Source of the DNA: Candidatus Woesearchaeota archaeon
GTDB taxonomy: Archaea > Nanobdellota > Nanobdellia > SCGC-AAA011-G17 > JACPNG01
Direction of reading: 5' to 3'
NCBI GenBank assembly: GCA_016203135.1
Contig: JACQNI010000089.1
Location: forward strand, 1-34,056
Length of the DNA: 34,056 nucleotides
The notes beneath the pieces are model-generated. The model was not told where the DNA came from. It saw only the letters and a program-made list of their open reading frames with translations, and ran no database searches. The position numbers and the translations under genes are program-made. Below are positions 17,073 to 26,735 of this stretch, in pieces (positions within the stretch are counted from its first letter, which is position 1; each line of letters opens with the position of its first letter).

Positions 17073-17957
17073 ATGAAGGTCATAATTACCATCCCAGCAT
17101 ATAATGAAGAGTCTACCATAGTTAAAGTAATTGATGAAATTAAAGAAGCTATGGAAAAAACAAGATATGACTATCAAATACTAGTCCTTGATGATGGCAG
17201 TTCAGATAAAACTGCATATCTGTCAAAAAAAGCTGGTGCAGTAGTTTACTCAAATAAAAGAAATATTGGATTGGCAGCAACTTTCAGAGAAGAAATAAAA
17301 CAATGTCTAGCCCTAAAAGCAGATATAATTGTTCATACAGATGCAGATGGTCAATATGTAGCTTCCTCAATACCAAGATTGATAGAAAAAATTGAACAAG
17401 GTTTTGATTTAGTTCTTGGAAGCAGGTTTCTTGGAAGGATTGAGCACATGCCATTGATGAAAAGGTTAGGCAATTACGCATTTGCTATAGTATTAAGCCA
17501 GTTGACAAGAACAAGATTAACAGATACAACAACTGGCTTCAGAGCTTTTACAAAAAACCTTGCTGAAAATATCCAGTATATTAATACATTTACCTATACA
17601 CAAGAGCAAATAATAAAGGCTGCAAAACAAAATTTCAAGATTGCAGAGATACCAATTACAACAAGAAGAACTAGAGAGAGCAAACTATTCAAAAATTCAT
17701 TTGAATATGCATTAAAAGCATGGATAAATATCCTAAGAATTTACCGGGATTACGAGCCATTAAAATTCTTTGGATTGTTTGGATTGTTTTTTATTTTTCT
17801 GGGTTTGATAATAGGTTTTTGGTTGTTATATTTGTTTTTTACAACTGGCAAAGTCGGCCATATACCTTCGCAAATACTTTCATTGATGTTGATGGTTATC
17901 GGAGTCCAGATAAGCTTATTTGGTTTCCTTGCAGATATGAATAGAAAATCTAGCTAG
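17073..17957 (+). CDS. GT2 glycosyltransferase, polyprenyl-phosphate mannose/glucose synthase-like, with C-terminal TM helices
   Basis: TIPAYNEESTIVKVI, LDDGSSDKT, HTDADGQY, two C-terminal hydrophobic helices. Confidence 0.92.
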   Translation: MKVIITIPAYNEESTIVKVIDEIKEAMEKTRYDYQILVLDDGSSDKTAYLSKKAGAVVYSNKRNIGLAATFREEIKQCLALKADIIVHTDADGQYVASSIPRLIEKIEQGFDLVLGSRFLGRIEHMPLMKRLGNYAFAIVLSQLTRTRLTDTTTGFRAFTKNLAENIQYINTFTYTQEQIIKAAKQNFKIAEIPITTRRTRESKLFKNSFEYALKAWINILRIYRDYEPLKFFGLFGLFFIFLGLIIGFWLLYLFFTTGKVGHIPSQILSLMLMVIGVQISLFGFLADMNRKSS

Positions 17958-17990
17958 ATTAGTTTTATTTCTTTAAAGTAGATACAAACA

Positions 17991-18005
17991 AAAGATTTTT
18001 AAATA
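17991..18005 (+). promoter_or_regulatory. BRE/TATA-like promoter of 18025 gene
   Basis: aaagatttttaaata centred about 27 nt upstream of ATG 18025. Confidence 0.65.
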
Positions 18006-18024
18006 ATTCGGTTTACATATTTAA

Positions 18025-19026
18025 ATGACAATTGAACCTGTTAAAGAATTAGAAGAAATTTTGCAACACTTATATAATTTTGAACGGGAGCATGGAAAAG
18101 AATTATTTATTGATAAATTTATTCAAGATAATCCAGATCAAGAAACTTCTGCAAAAGTTATTTTATTGGATCATAATCGCTTGTTAAACTTCAAAAGGTA
18201 TGAAGCAAGTTATTCTTTATTAGATATGATAAGATTCGATCTCGTGCCTGAAGAATACGGAAATTACCATGTGCTGTTAAATGCTGGAGATTTTTTAAGG
18301 GAATTCTTGCCAACTTATAAGCAGCAATCATTATCCCTAGCACAAGGAATTGAAGATATTTCGAAAATTCGAAAAAAGATTCCAGAACAAGTTATTAGAT
18401 CTTATCTGGATTTTGTAATTGATTTAACATATAATGATAGGCAGGATTATCTGAATTTCATTGAAAACACTTTCCGTGCCAATCAAAGTACAGATGACAT
18501 TGCTCATTTTCAAATAAAATTTACGTTAAGAAGAGGGATGCCGGTCTTTAAAGAAAATATGCTATTCCTTCAGTCATATGAGAGTATTAAGAAAATAAGA
18601 GATAGATATAAAGATGTCCTTACAGAACACCTAAAGTCTCCCCAAGAAAGAGTTAGAGAAAGATCTTACAGAAAGGTTATGACAGAATTTGCATTAGATA
18701 TAACTTCTAAAGGATTTAAAATTCTTAATGAACATTGCAGCTCTAAAGGATATGAAGATAAAGATAAGCTAGCTTTGCAAGCAATTCATTTTATTGTTTT
18801 TGGTTTTGAATTAGGAGAGCAATCATATACAGTAAATGAGATGTTAGATCAAATCGTTAGTAATCCGGCTTATGGAAGAGAATTATTAAAACTAAGTGAA
18901 TCTACTGGAAAGCAAGAAATGAAGGATATACTTTTTACAATGGCCTTTGATCGCGGTTACGCAACAAAAATGCAGGGCATTTATGAGAATGAAATTAAGC
19001 CATTAATAAAACCCCTTCTACATTAA
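18025..19026 (+). CDS. Hypothetical, probably all-alpha protein
   Basis: Long ORF preceded by a strong BRE/TATA-like box. Residue pattern suggests alpha-helical composition. No domain recognised. Confidence 0.75.
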   Translation: MTIEPVKELEEILQHLYNFEREHGKELFIDKFIQDNPDQETSAKVILLDHNRLLNFKRYEASYSLLDMIRFDLVPEEYGNYHVLLNAGDFLREFLPTYKQQSLSLAQGIEDISKIRKKIPEQVIRSYLDFVIDLTYNDRQDYLNFIENTFRANQSTDDIAHFQIKFTLRRGMPVFKENMLFLQSYESIKKIRDRYKDVLTEHLKSPQERVRERSYRKVMTEFALDITSKGFKILNEHCSSKGYEDKDKLALQAIHFIVFGFELGEQSYTVNEMLDQIVSNPAYGRELLKLSESTGKQEMKDILFTMAFDRGYATKMQGIYENEIKPLIKPLLH

Positions 19027-19033
19027 TTTAGTG

Positions 19034-20122
19034 TCAAGACAAATTATAAGCAGGGACCATTTCTTGTGGCTTATATCTGGTTCCTTGAATTAATTTTAAC
19101 CAATTTTTCTGGTCAAACGTTAGGTTCGTATTATGGAAACAAGAATGGGTGCAATGACATTTTTTCTCGTCAATGGATTTTCTTAATTCTTTTGCCTTAT
19201 CAGAATTCCATATTTCTTGGAATGTATTTTGTCTTATGTTTCCTACCTTGCTTAACAACTCGCAGAAATATAAGTCTCCATTGCTGTCTAAAACAGAATG
19301 AACTATCCCGGCATAGCAAGGGGTTGTCCTCTTCTGTGTTTCTATAGTATCTAAATAAAAATCAAATAGCATTTTTTTTGCATTGTTTGCTATAGTTGAC
19401 TTGATGTTTCTTCCATAAAAATTATACTTATCCCATACAGAAAAGATAAAAGGCCTTATTTTTATTAACTCCTCCATTGTCGGAGCTACATAATTTTTGT
19501 CATAAGGATCTCCTCTTACAATCTCAAAATTATGATGATCTAAGTTTGGCATTCTTTTCCAAACATCCTTATGCAGGTCTTCTATTAAATGAATATTAAA
19601 TTTTGTAATAACTGTGTTGACTTTGATAAATAAATAAGGAAATTCTTCTTTTAGGTCAGATAATAAATTATAGGCATCAAAAACCTTTTCATAGCATTCA
19701 AGCTTTCTCATTTCATCATGATATTCTTTTGTTCCATCAAGGGAAAGGTTTATACTTAAGCTTTCTACAGACCCCTTTTCAAGCATTGCCTTTGTTTTCT
19801 TGTAAATTGACTGTACAAAAAATCCATTTGTTGGTATGGTTATGTTTGAAACTTGATTGTTTGTTTTAAATATTTCATATACCTTGTCTATATCCTGCCT
19901 TATAAATGGTTCTCCCCCAGTCAAAGAAAGCCAAACAACCCTTCCAAGTTGTTTAGAAAACTTTTCTATTTCTTCTGTAGATAAATCCTTGAAAGTTGGG
20001 TTGTTTATCCCATAAAAACAATGAGCGCATCTTGCATTGCACCTGTTTGTTACATACAAAATTAGATAGATTGGAGTAGATAAATTGTTCTTAATTAAAG
20101 AATAATAAACCTTGTCTAACAT
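19034..20122 (-). CDS. Radical SAM protein with SPASM-like C-terminal Cys region
   Basis: YVTNRCNARCAHCFYG (CxxxCxxC), SLTGGEPF, C-terminal CYAGIVHSVLDSNGDLYFCELLSKVGNIRQNTFQEIWNS...CHCTHSC. Confidence 0.92.
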   Translation of the reverse strand: MLDKVYYSLIKNNLSTPIYLILYVTNRCNARCAHCFYGINNPTFKDLSTEEIEKFSKQLGRVVWLSLTGGEPFIRQDIDKVYEIFKTNNQVSNITIPTNGFFVQSIYKKTKAMLEKGSVESLSINLSLDGTKEYHDEMRKLECYEKVFDAYNLLSDLKEEFPYLFIKVNTVITKFNIHLIEDLHKDVWKRMPNLDHHNFEIVRGDPYDKNYVAPTMEELIKIRPFIFSVWDKYNFYGRNIKSTIANNAKKMLFDFYLDTIETQKRTTPCYAGIVHSVLDSNGDLYFCELLSKVGNIRQNTFQEIWNSDKAKELRKSIDEKKCHCTHSCFHNTNLTFDQKNWLKLIQGTRYKPQEMVPAYNLS

Positions 20123-20168
20123 TTTACCCTCTAACTTTTATATCTTTTATATCCCTATTTAAGGTTTG

Positions 20169-21227
20169 CTAAACCTTGGTTTTCTTTAATTCATCTATTC
20201 TTTTAACAATGCCTTTTGCTATTTTATTCCAAGACATATTTTCCCTTACGTATTTATATCCAAGCTTTTCCCTTCCATCAGATTTTAATGCCTTAAAGCA
20301 TGCTTGAAGAGCTTCATTCAAGTCTTTTGAATTGAACTGATAGGTATACTTCTTAAATTTTTTCAGGTCTCCAAAAGAATTGCAGACAACTGGCTTCTCC
20401 ATGGCCAAGTATTCCCTGATTTTCATCGAAGCCCTATACTTATTTGCCTCAATTTCTGGATAATGCACTATACAAATATCAGCTTTAGAAATAAACTCAG
20501 CTGTTTTTTCTGGTAAAACATATCCAGTGAATTCTATATTTTTAATATCTAATTTTCCAGCTAACTTCTTGTATTTTTCTAGCTTTATTCCCCCGCCAAC
20601 CACAATAAATTTTATCTTTTCCTTTTTAGATAATTCAGAAAATATCAAAAGTATATAGTCTAAATCGCTAGTTCTTGATAAATGCCCAGTATAAACTATT
20701 GTTTTATAATCTGATTTTTTCTTTTTGTATTTATTCTTGTCAAAAATATCAAATCTTACTCCTTGCTCTATTCTATAAATTTTTTCTTTTGGTATTTTTA
20801 ATTTTTCTGTTAATCTTTTATATAACTCATCATTATGCACAGTTATCAAGTCAAAATATTTTATAAAAGGATCTTGGAGCTTTGATATTATCCAAGAAAA
20901 CCTTGAAAATCCAGAATCAAGATCATCTATGTCTATTATTTTTATAGCATTCCTTTTCAACAATGCTGGAATCATTGCATTGGGAAAAGTCTTCAAGCAA
21001 ATAACAACATCATATTTTTTAAAAAAAGATTTAAACAAATAATAAGGTAGAGAAAAAATATAATATGCTTCAAAAGGCAATCTTCTAAATGGCTTAATAA
21101 AATCAACTTGATTTCCTAATTCTTTTAAAGATTTTTCATAATAAGTTCCCCTTAAATAGGCCCCTGTTCCCTTTGCTAAAGAACATATCATTAATATTTT
21201 ATGCTTAGGAGAAAGAGATTGAACCAT
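20169..21227 (-). CDS. GT4-like glycosyltransferase
   Basis: IVYTGHLSRTSDLDYILLIFSEL, FVVGGGIKLEKYKKLA, IEFTGYVLPEKTAEFISKADICIVHYPE, KIREYLAMEKPVV. Start ambiguous (ORF extends to 21245 and overlaps the upstream gene). Confidence 0.87.
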   Translation of the reverse strand: MVQSLSPKHKILMICSLAKGTGAYLRGTYYEKSLKELGNQVDFIKPFRRLPFEAYYIFSLPYYLFKSFFKKYDVVICLKTFPNAMIPALLKRNAIKIIDIDDLDSGFSRFSWIISKLQDPFIKYFDLITVHNDELYKRLTEKLKIPKEKIYRIEQGVRFDIFDKNKYKKKKSDYKTIVYTGHLSRTSDLDYILLIFSELSKKEKIKFIVVGGGIKLEKYKKLAGKLDIKNIEFTGYVLPEKTAEFISKADICIVHYPEIEANKYRASMKIREYLAMEKPVVCNSFGDLKKFKKYTYQFNSKDLNEALQACFKALKSDGREKLGYKYVRENMSWNKIAKGIVKRIDELKKTKV

Positions 21228-21915
21228 TTTTATACTCTTCAACAAACCTATCGATGGATTTTTCTGCAGCTTCTTTGATTAGTCTAAATGCTTTCATATG
21301 TTCTTCTTTATGTGGCGATCCAAAATATGCTCCAGAAAGTGGATCGGTTTCAGCATAATCCGAAAGCACTTTTATTCTTGGAAAAAGATTATGGTTATTA
21401 TAGAGCCCCCTAACTTTTTCAGCATTAGTTGTATCCATTGGGAGGATAAGTCCAACATTAGGATTTATCTCAGTTTGTTTATTTGATTTTCCTTTATATT
21501 CTAATCTAAAACTTTTTAAAAATCCATTTCTATGTTCTGTCTCTTCTCTTAAAAAATGATCTCTTGTTTTTACAGCTAAGGTGTTTGTTCTGTTTCTAAA
21601 ATTCTCATCTGTTTCATATCTATTTGAAGCATTTTCTTGAAAGATCTCTTCCACCAATTCTAATTCATCAAAAGAATATAACCCAGGAATTACAATATTA
21701 TATTTATCCCCTTTTTCAACAAAAATCTTAGCAAATTCAAAAGAGGTGATTGGTTCTATAAAAGCATTGGAATTAGTTCCACTTGAAGAAATTATAATAA
21801 TATCTGATAAATGACTATAAAACTGTTTTAAATTATTCCTAGCTACAGTTTCAGCTAATGGAGATCTACCATTGTTACCAGTATCAACATATTCTATGCC
21901 TATTTTATCTACCAT
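21205..21915 (-). CDS. Low-molecular-weight protein tyrosine phosphatase-like protein with substituted catalytic loop
   Basis: EYVDTGNNGRSPLAETVARN aligns with LMW-PTP VCTGNxCRSPxAE, with both loop Cys replaced (Asp, Gly). C-terminal DPLSGAYFGSPHKEEHMKAFRLIKEAAE resembles the DP..F...I region. Confidence 0.65.
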   Translation of the reverse strand: MVDKIGIEYVDTGNNGRSPLAETVARNNLKQFYSHLSDIIIISSSGTNSNAFIEPITSFEFAKIFVEKGDKYNIVIPGLYSFDELELVEEIFQENASNRYETDENFRNRTNTLAVKTRDHFLREETEHRNGFLKSFRLEYKGKSNKQTEINPNVGLILPMDTTNAEKVRGLYNNHNLFPRIKVLSDYAETDPLSGAYFGSPHKEEHMKAFRLIKEAAEKSIDRFVEEYKNGSISFS

Positions 21916-21993
21916 TTTATAGATAATAAGGTAAAAAATAAAAAGGTTTCTATGAAATTTTTGTCTTTACGCTAACCTATTAGCAATACAGAA

Positions 21994-23424
21994 TCAAGAA
22001 AGATTTAAATTGCTTTTTAATTTCCTAAAGGATTTCCATAAGCCTGTGCCTATTTTTGTTACAGGCTGTCTAAGCGGCTCTATTCTCCAGAAGCCATATC
22101 CAATAGCCCCCAAAACCGACCCAAACTCTTTTTTAATTATTTTTTTCATCAAAAGATTTTCGCCCATTTTCAAGGCCTTTTTCTTTTCTTCTATTGTAAA
22201 TCCTGGATATTCAAACAAAGGCTCGTCTCCCATTATTGTTGTTTGGCTTAAAAATTCATTTGGTTGCATTAAATAATTTCCTTTATCAATGATCATCTGG
22301 TGTAATTCTGTTCCTGGATAGGACAAGGCATTATAGAATCTTACCTCCTCAAAGTTATATTTTTGTACTAACTTATAATTCCTCATGAATTTTTCAAATG
22401 TATCCCCTGGCAAGCCAACAATTATTGTTATTCCAAATGGTATTCCAGCCTTCTCAGAATCTTCTATGGCCCTAAAAACCATATTGGATGTTATTCCCTT
22501 TTTCATAGTTCTCAAAACTTCATCGTCAAAATGTTCAACAGATAAAACAAAGTATATGCATCCTGCTTCCTTCATCTTCATTAATAAATCATAATTTACT
22601 TTATCTACTCTTATTCCGTTTCTCAAATCCCATTTTATTTTAATGCCCCTTCTTATTATCTCATCACATAGTTCAATGAATTTGTTTGTATCCTGAGCAA
22701 CATTGTCGTCAACAAAAGGAAAGTAATTATATCCTTTTTCATACCAGTATTCCATCTCATCAACAACATTCTTTGCACTCCTATGCCTTAATTTTTTGCC
22801 AGCAAATTTAGGAATCTCGCAAAAAATACAGCTATGAGGACACCCTCTAGAAGAGACTATTGGAATCTTTTTATCAGTATACCTGTCTAAAGGAAATAGA
22901 TCAAATTTTGGAAAAGGCAAGTCATCAAGATTTTCATTAAACTCCCTCGGCATGTTTACAACAATATCATTTCCATTCCTCCAGACCAATCCCTTTATGT
23001 CCTTTAAATTTTTTCCAGAAAGTAATTCAGCTAAGGTCAACTCTCCCTCGCCATAAACAGCAAAATCTACTTTTGACTCTTCTAAAGCCTGTTTTAGAAA
23101 TAAACTTGCATGGGGGCCTCCAATTACTATAGGTATCTTGGGATATTTCTCCTTCATTCTATCTATAAACTTGTAAATCTGCTTATAGCCAAAGCTCATA
23201 AAAGAAACACATATATAATCTGGATTAAAGTTTTTTATCTTCTCATGCATTTCATATTCAGTTTCTACCCTTAAATCGGCTGCCTCTACATTATGTCCTT
23301 CCCTCAATATCATTGAAGCAAGAAATGCCAGTCCAGTAGGGGGAGAAGTAGCTGCACTTAAAGTTCCTAAAGTAGTATCTCCAAAAACATTCGGTAAAAT
23401 AAAAAATACATTTAGTTTTTTCAT
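21994..23424 (-). CDS. B12-binding-domain radical SAM protein
   Basis: GGPHASLFLKQAL, GEGELTLAELL, SSRGCPHSCIFC, GITIIVGLPGDTFEKF. Confidence 0.93.
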   Translation of the reverse strand: MKKLNVFFILPNVFGDTTLGTLSAATSPPTGLAFLASMILREGHNVEAADLRVETEYEMHEKIKNFNPDYICVSFMSFGYKQIYKFIDRMKEKYPKIPIVIGGPHASLFLKQALEESKVDFAVYGEGELTLAELLSGKNLKDIKGLVWRNGNDIVVNMPREFNENLDDLPFPKFDLFPLDRYTDKKIPIVSSRGCPHSCIFCEIPKFAGKKLRHRSAKNVVDEMEYWYEKGYNYFPFVDDNVAQDTNKFIELCDEIIRRGIKIKWDLRNGIRVDKVNYDLLMKMKEAGCIYFVLSVEHFDDEVLRTMKKGITSNMVFRAIEDSEKAGIPFGITIIVGLPGDTFEKFMRNYKLVQKYNFEEVRFYNALSYPGTELHQMIIDKGNYLMQPNEFLSQTTIMGDEPLFEYPGFTIEEKKKALKMGENLLMKKIIKKEFGSVLGAIGYGFWRIEPLRQPVTKIGTGLWKSFRKLKSNLNLS

Positions 23425-23497
23425 GTTTTAAATATCCCCTTTTATATGGTTTAAAAGATAGATTATAGATTAAAAATAGATTATAAAGATTTCTATA

Positions 23498-24382
23498 CTA
23501 TAGTGAATATTGGTATTTTGGCTTATTTTCATAATTTATCTTTTCTATGATATATCCATACTGCTGCAGTATAAAGCTTAAAAAAAGCAATGGAACTATC
23601 AAAAAGATTTCTTTCCTAAAAAAGTTATAAGTAATAACATTCACTGCATACCACATCCTCAATCTTACCAGATCCCAAACCTTGCCTACTTTTCTTTTAA
23701 AGTGAAAGTTTCCTTTCCCCCTTGTTATCTGCCATTTTATAAAACTGCTTAAGCTGTCTCTTGGCATATGATAAACCAGTGGTTTTTCTGAATATTTTAT
23801 TTTAACCCCTTTTTTATAAATTTTTATAGAAAACTCAGGGTCTTCAGATCCAGCATAAGGAAATGTATCGTCAAAAAATCCATATTTTTTAAAAATACTT
23901 TTCTTGATCCCAAAATTACAAGATGTTATATGATCTGTATAGCCATTCTTCACTTTCCAAACCATTTCAAATCCAAGATTTCCCCCCCCTGGAAAACCAA
24001 GCAAAGAAATAGAATTTCCAATGTAGTTTGATTTTGGTATTTTTACATTGCCCATAACAGCATCTTCTTTCTCAAGTTCTTTGTAGATATTTTTAATCCA
24101 GTCTTTGTCAGCAAAACAATCAGAATCTATAAATGCAAGCTTCTCAGTTTTAGCCCTTTTTATTCCAGTATTCCTAGCGCCAGCTGGCCCTTTTCTGCCT
24201 TTGTTTTTAATTACATTTCTGAAAAATCTTTTAGCAACATCTATGGTGTTGTCAGTTGAATTGTCATCAACTACTATAACTTCAAAATGTTTTAAACTTT
24301 GATTTTTTAAGGATTTTAGAGTTTTATCTAATGTTTTTCCAGCATTATAAGCCGGCACTATTATAGTTATCTTTGGTTTCAT
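23498..24382 (-). CDS. GT2 family glycosyltransferase
   Basis: TIIVPAYNAGKTLDKTLKSLKNQ, VVDDNSTDNT, ARNTGIKRAKTEKLAFIDSDC, AGSEDPEFSIKIYKKG, C-terminal TM. Confidence 0.93.
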   Translation of the reverse strand: MKPKITIIVPAYNAGKTLDKTLKSLKNQSLKHFEVIVVDDNSTDNTIDVAKRFFRNVIKNKGRKGPAGARNTGIKRAKTEKLAFIDSDCFADKDWIKNIYKELEKEDAVMGNVKIPKSNYIGNSISLLGFPGGGNLGFEMVWKVKNGYTDHITSCNFGIKKSIFKKYGFFDDTFPYAGSEDPEFSIKIYKKGVKIKYSEKPLVYHMPRDSLSSFIKWQITRGKGNFHFKRKVGKVWDLVRLRMWYAVNVITYNFFRKEIFLIVPLLFLSFILQQYGYIIEKINYENKPKYQYSL

Positions 24383-24398
24383 AAAGATAAAACATTAT

Positions 24399-24411
24399 AA
24401 AAATTTATAAA
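24399..24411. promoter_or_regulatory. Shared palindromic TATA box of divergent pair 24382(-)/24433(+)
   Basis: aaaaatttataaa; palindrome tttataaa (24404-24411) is 25.5 nt from both start codons. Confidence 0.65.
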
Positions 24412-24432
24412 CCTGCTTATTAAAATCTTTAG

Positions 24433-25974
24433 ATGTCTAATGAAAAGCCATTGGAAACAATAACTATTGGAGCTGGAATAGTTTTTTTAGGCTTGATAAT
24501 ATCAAAAATTCTTGGATTTTTTTATAGATTGATAGTAGCAAGAATTGGAACAGAAGAATTTGGCTTGTTATCTCTTGGCTTGGTAATTTATGGTGTTTTT
24601 GTTGTAATTTCAATGCTTGGATTAAATGAAGGCGTTTTAAGATATGTTTCATATTATCGAGAGAAAAAAGAATTTTCTAAAGTAAAAGGAACTTTAGTTT
24701 ATTCATTAAAGCTGACTTCATTGATAAGCATAATTTTTGCAATCTTAATATTTATTTTCTCTGATTTTATCTCAATTAAAATATTTCATGACCAAAGATT
24801 AAGCGTTATACTAAAAATAGTTTCCCTTGCTATTCCATTTGATGTATTCAGGAATATTTTATATGAAGTTGCAAAGGCATATAAGAAAATACAATATATG
24901 GTAATATCAAAAAACATTGTAGAAAACTTGACAAAAGTCATTCTAACATCCATCTTTGTTTATCTTGGCTTTGGAGTTATAGGAGCGGCTTGGGCATATT
25001 CCCTAGCAATACTTGCATCTTTCCTGTTAATCTTTTTTAATATAGAAAAAAGTGTTTTTTCATTTGTTAAAAATAAAATAACTTCAGTTTACAATAAAAA
25101 ACAATTGCTGTCTTATTCAATACCATTGCTATTTTATTATGCTGTTATCCTTGCAATTTCATGGATAGATACATTATTTTTAGGGATATTCAAGACAGCA
25201 TCAGATGTAGGAATATACAATGCTGCATTGCCCATATCATCTTTGATATACCTATTTCCAACCGCATTGCTGGCTTTATTTGTTCCTGTGCTTACTGATC
25301 TATATGCCAATAAAGATGAAAAAAGATTTTCTCTAACTTATACAACAGTTACAAAATGGATTTTCATGATAAACTTAATCCTGCTTTCTATGTTTGTTTT
25401 TTTCTCTAAAAAGATATTGCTGACATTATTTGGTTTAGATTATATTTCTGGCTATTCAGCCTTAATTGCCTTGTCTATAGGAAGCTTCTTTTATGCCTTG
25501 TCATTAACCTCAAATCAACTGCTTTTGGTTTACGAAAGAACAAAAACAATATCACTGATAACTTCTAGCGGTGCTTTGATAAATATAATTTTTAATTTAA
25601 TCCTTATTCCAAAATATGGAATTTTTGGTGCTGGAATAGCAACAGCAATCTCCTTAATTATAATGTCTTTAAGCTTCTTCATGATTTCATTTAAGATAAC
25701 TAAAATAAATCCCTATAAATCCCCTTATCAAAGGATAATTATCTCTGCAATAATATCGTCAATCGCTGCCTATTACTTAATAAAATTATTTAACTTCTTG
25801 CCTAATTTAATGTCATTAATATTGACTGCAATAATTTTATCTGTATTCTATTTCATAACATTATTGATCACAAGATCCATAAATGAAGATGACTTAACAA
25901 TATTAAGATTAATACAAAACAAATTAAATATTAGAATTCCTTTTTTAAATAAGTTAATAAGAAAATTTATATGA
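24433..25974 (+). CDS. Wzx/MATE-like polysaccharide flippase
   Basis: Polytopic 513 aa; ILGFFYRLIVARIGTEEFGLLSLGLVIYG, GIYNAALPIS, LIPKYGIFGAGIATAIS. Confidence 0.92.
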   Translation: MSNEKPLETITIGAGIVFLGLIISKILGFFYRLIVARIGTEEFGLLSLGLVIYGVFVVISMLGLNEGVLRYVSYYREKKEFSKVKGTLVYSLKLTSLISIIFAILIFIFSDFISIKIFHDQRLSVILKIVSLAIPFDVFRNILYEVAKAYKKIQYMVISKNIVENLTKVILTSIFVYLGFGVIGAAWAYSLAILASFLLIFFNIEKSVFSFVKNKITSVYNKKQLLSYSIPLLFYYAVILAISWIDTLFLGIFKTASDVGIYNAALPISSLIYLFPTALLALFVPVLTDLYANKDEKRFSLTYTTVTKWIFMINLILLSMFVFFSKKILLTLFGLDYISGYSALIALSIGSFFYALSLTSNQLLLVYERTKTISLITSSGALINIIFNLILIPKYGIFGAGIATAISLIIMSLSFFMISFKITKINPYKSPYQRIIISAIISSIAAYYLIKLFNFLPNLMSLILTAIILSVFYFITLLITRSINEDDLTILRLIQNKLNIRIPFLNKLIRKFI

Positions 25975-26685
25975 TTATTTCTGAAAAAACCCGCCATCAT
26001 TGTCAAGTTTTATTATCTTAATCTTTAATTTTCTTTTTTTAATGAACTCATCAACTGCCTTTTTGCATCCAATAAATCCAAAGTAATCATCAAGTATGAC
26101 ATAACCATTTTTAACAACATTATCAAACATATTATCCAGGCATGATTTGGTAGATTCATAAAAATCAGCATCGATCCTAAGTATTGCTATCTCTCCAACC
26201 TTGTCTTTAAATTTAGGCAAGGTAATATTAAACCATCCCTTTACTATTTTTACATTTTTTCTATCAAGCCCTAATTTTTTAAAAAGATTATCGACTTCTT
26301 CTACAGAAGCCAGGTTATCGCCTTGCTTTAGTATTTTCTGGTCTTTCTTAATTCTTGTCTTTGGCATTCCTTCAAAACTATCAAACAGCCATACATCTCT
26401 ACCTTTAGCCAATTTTATGAATACTGTAGCACTCCCGCCTTTCCAAACACCGCATTCAACAAAACAGCCCTTTAGCTTTTTTCTATTTGCTTCTTTAGCA
26501 AGTTCATAGTTATTTGAAAGCCTTGCATAATTTAGCTGTGTATAAGGAAAAATTCTTATAATAAAAGCCAGTTTTTTAAAGTTGAAAAAATCTACAAAGG
26601 AGATTTCTCTATATCTTTTTACAAGCAAGTATAATCCTACAATAAGCTTATTTTTCTTTAACAATCCCTTTATGTTTCTCATCAT
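25975..26685 (-). CDS. TylF/MycF-like O-methyltransferase
   Basis: GCFVECGVWKGGSA, VWLFDSFEGMP, LRIDADFYESTKSCLD, VILDDYFGFIGCKKAVDEF. Confidence 0.9.
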   Translation of the reverse strand: MMRNIKGLLKKNKLIVGLYLLVKRYREISFVDFFNFKKLAFIIRIFPYTQLNYARLSNNYELAKEANRKKLKGCFVECGVWKGGSATVFIKLAKGRDVWLFDSFEGMPKTRIKKDQKILKQGDNLASVEEVDNLFKKLGLDRKNVKIVKGWFNITLPKFKDKVGEIAILRIDADFYESTKSCLDNMFDNVVKNGYVILDDYFGFIGCKKAVDEFIKKRKLKIKIIKLDNDGGFFQK

Positions 26686-26701
26686 GTATCATAATCAATG
26701 A

Positions 26702-26717
26702 CAAGATATTTAAATAT
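26702..26717. promoter_or_regulatory. Shared palindromic TATA box of divergent pair 26685(-)/26736(+)
   Basis: caagatatttaaatat; 12-bp palindrome atatttaaatat (26706-26717), 26.5 and 24.5 nt from the two ATGs. Confidence 0.65.
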
Positions 26718-26735
26718 TGTTGATAAAAAATATTT

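Noticed and set aside
17720-17944. Overlapping plus-strand ORF (74 aa)
   Set aside because: Alternate frame inside the GT2 gene whose motifs and TM helices continue through this region; no independent start signal.
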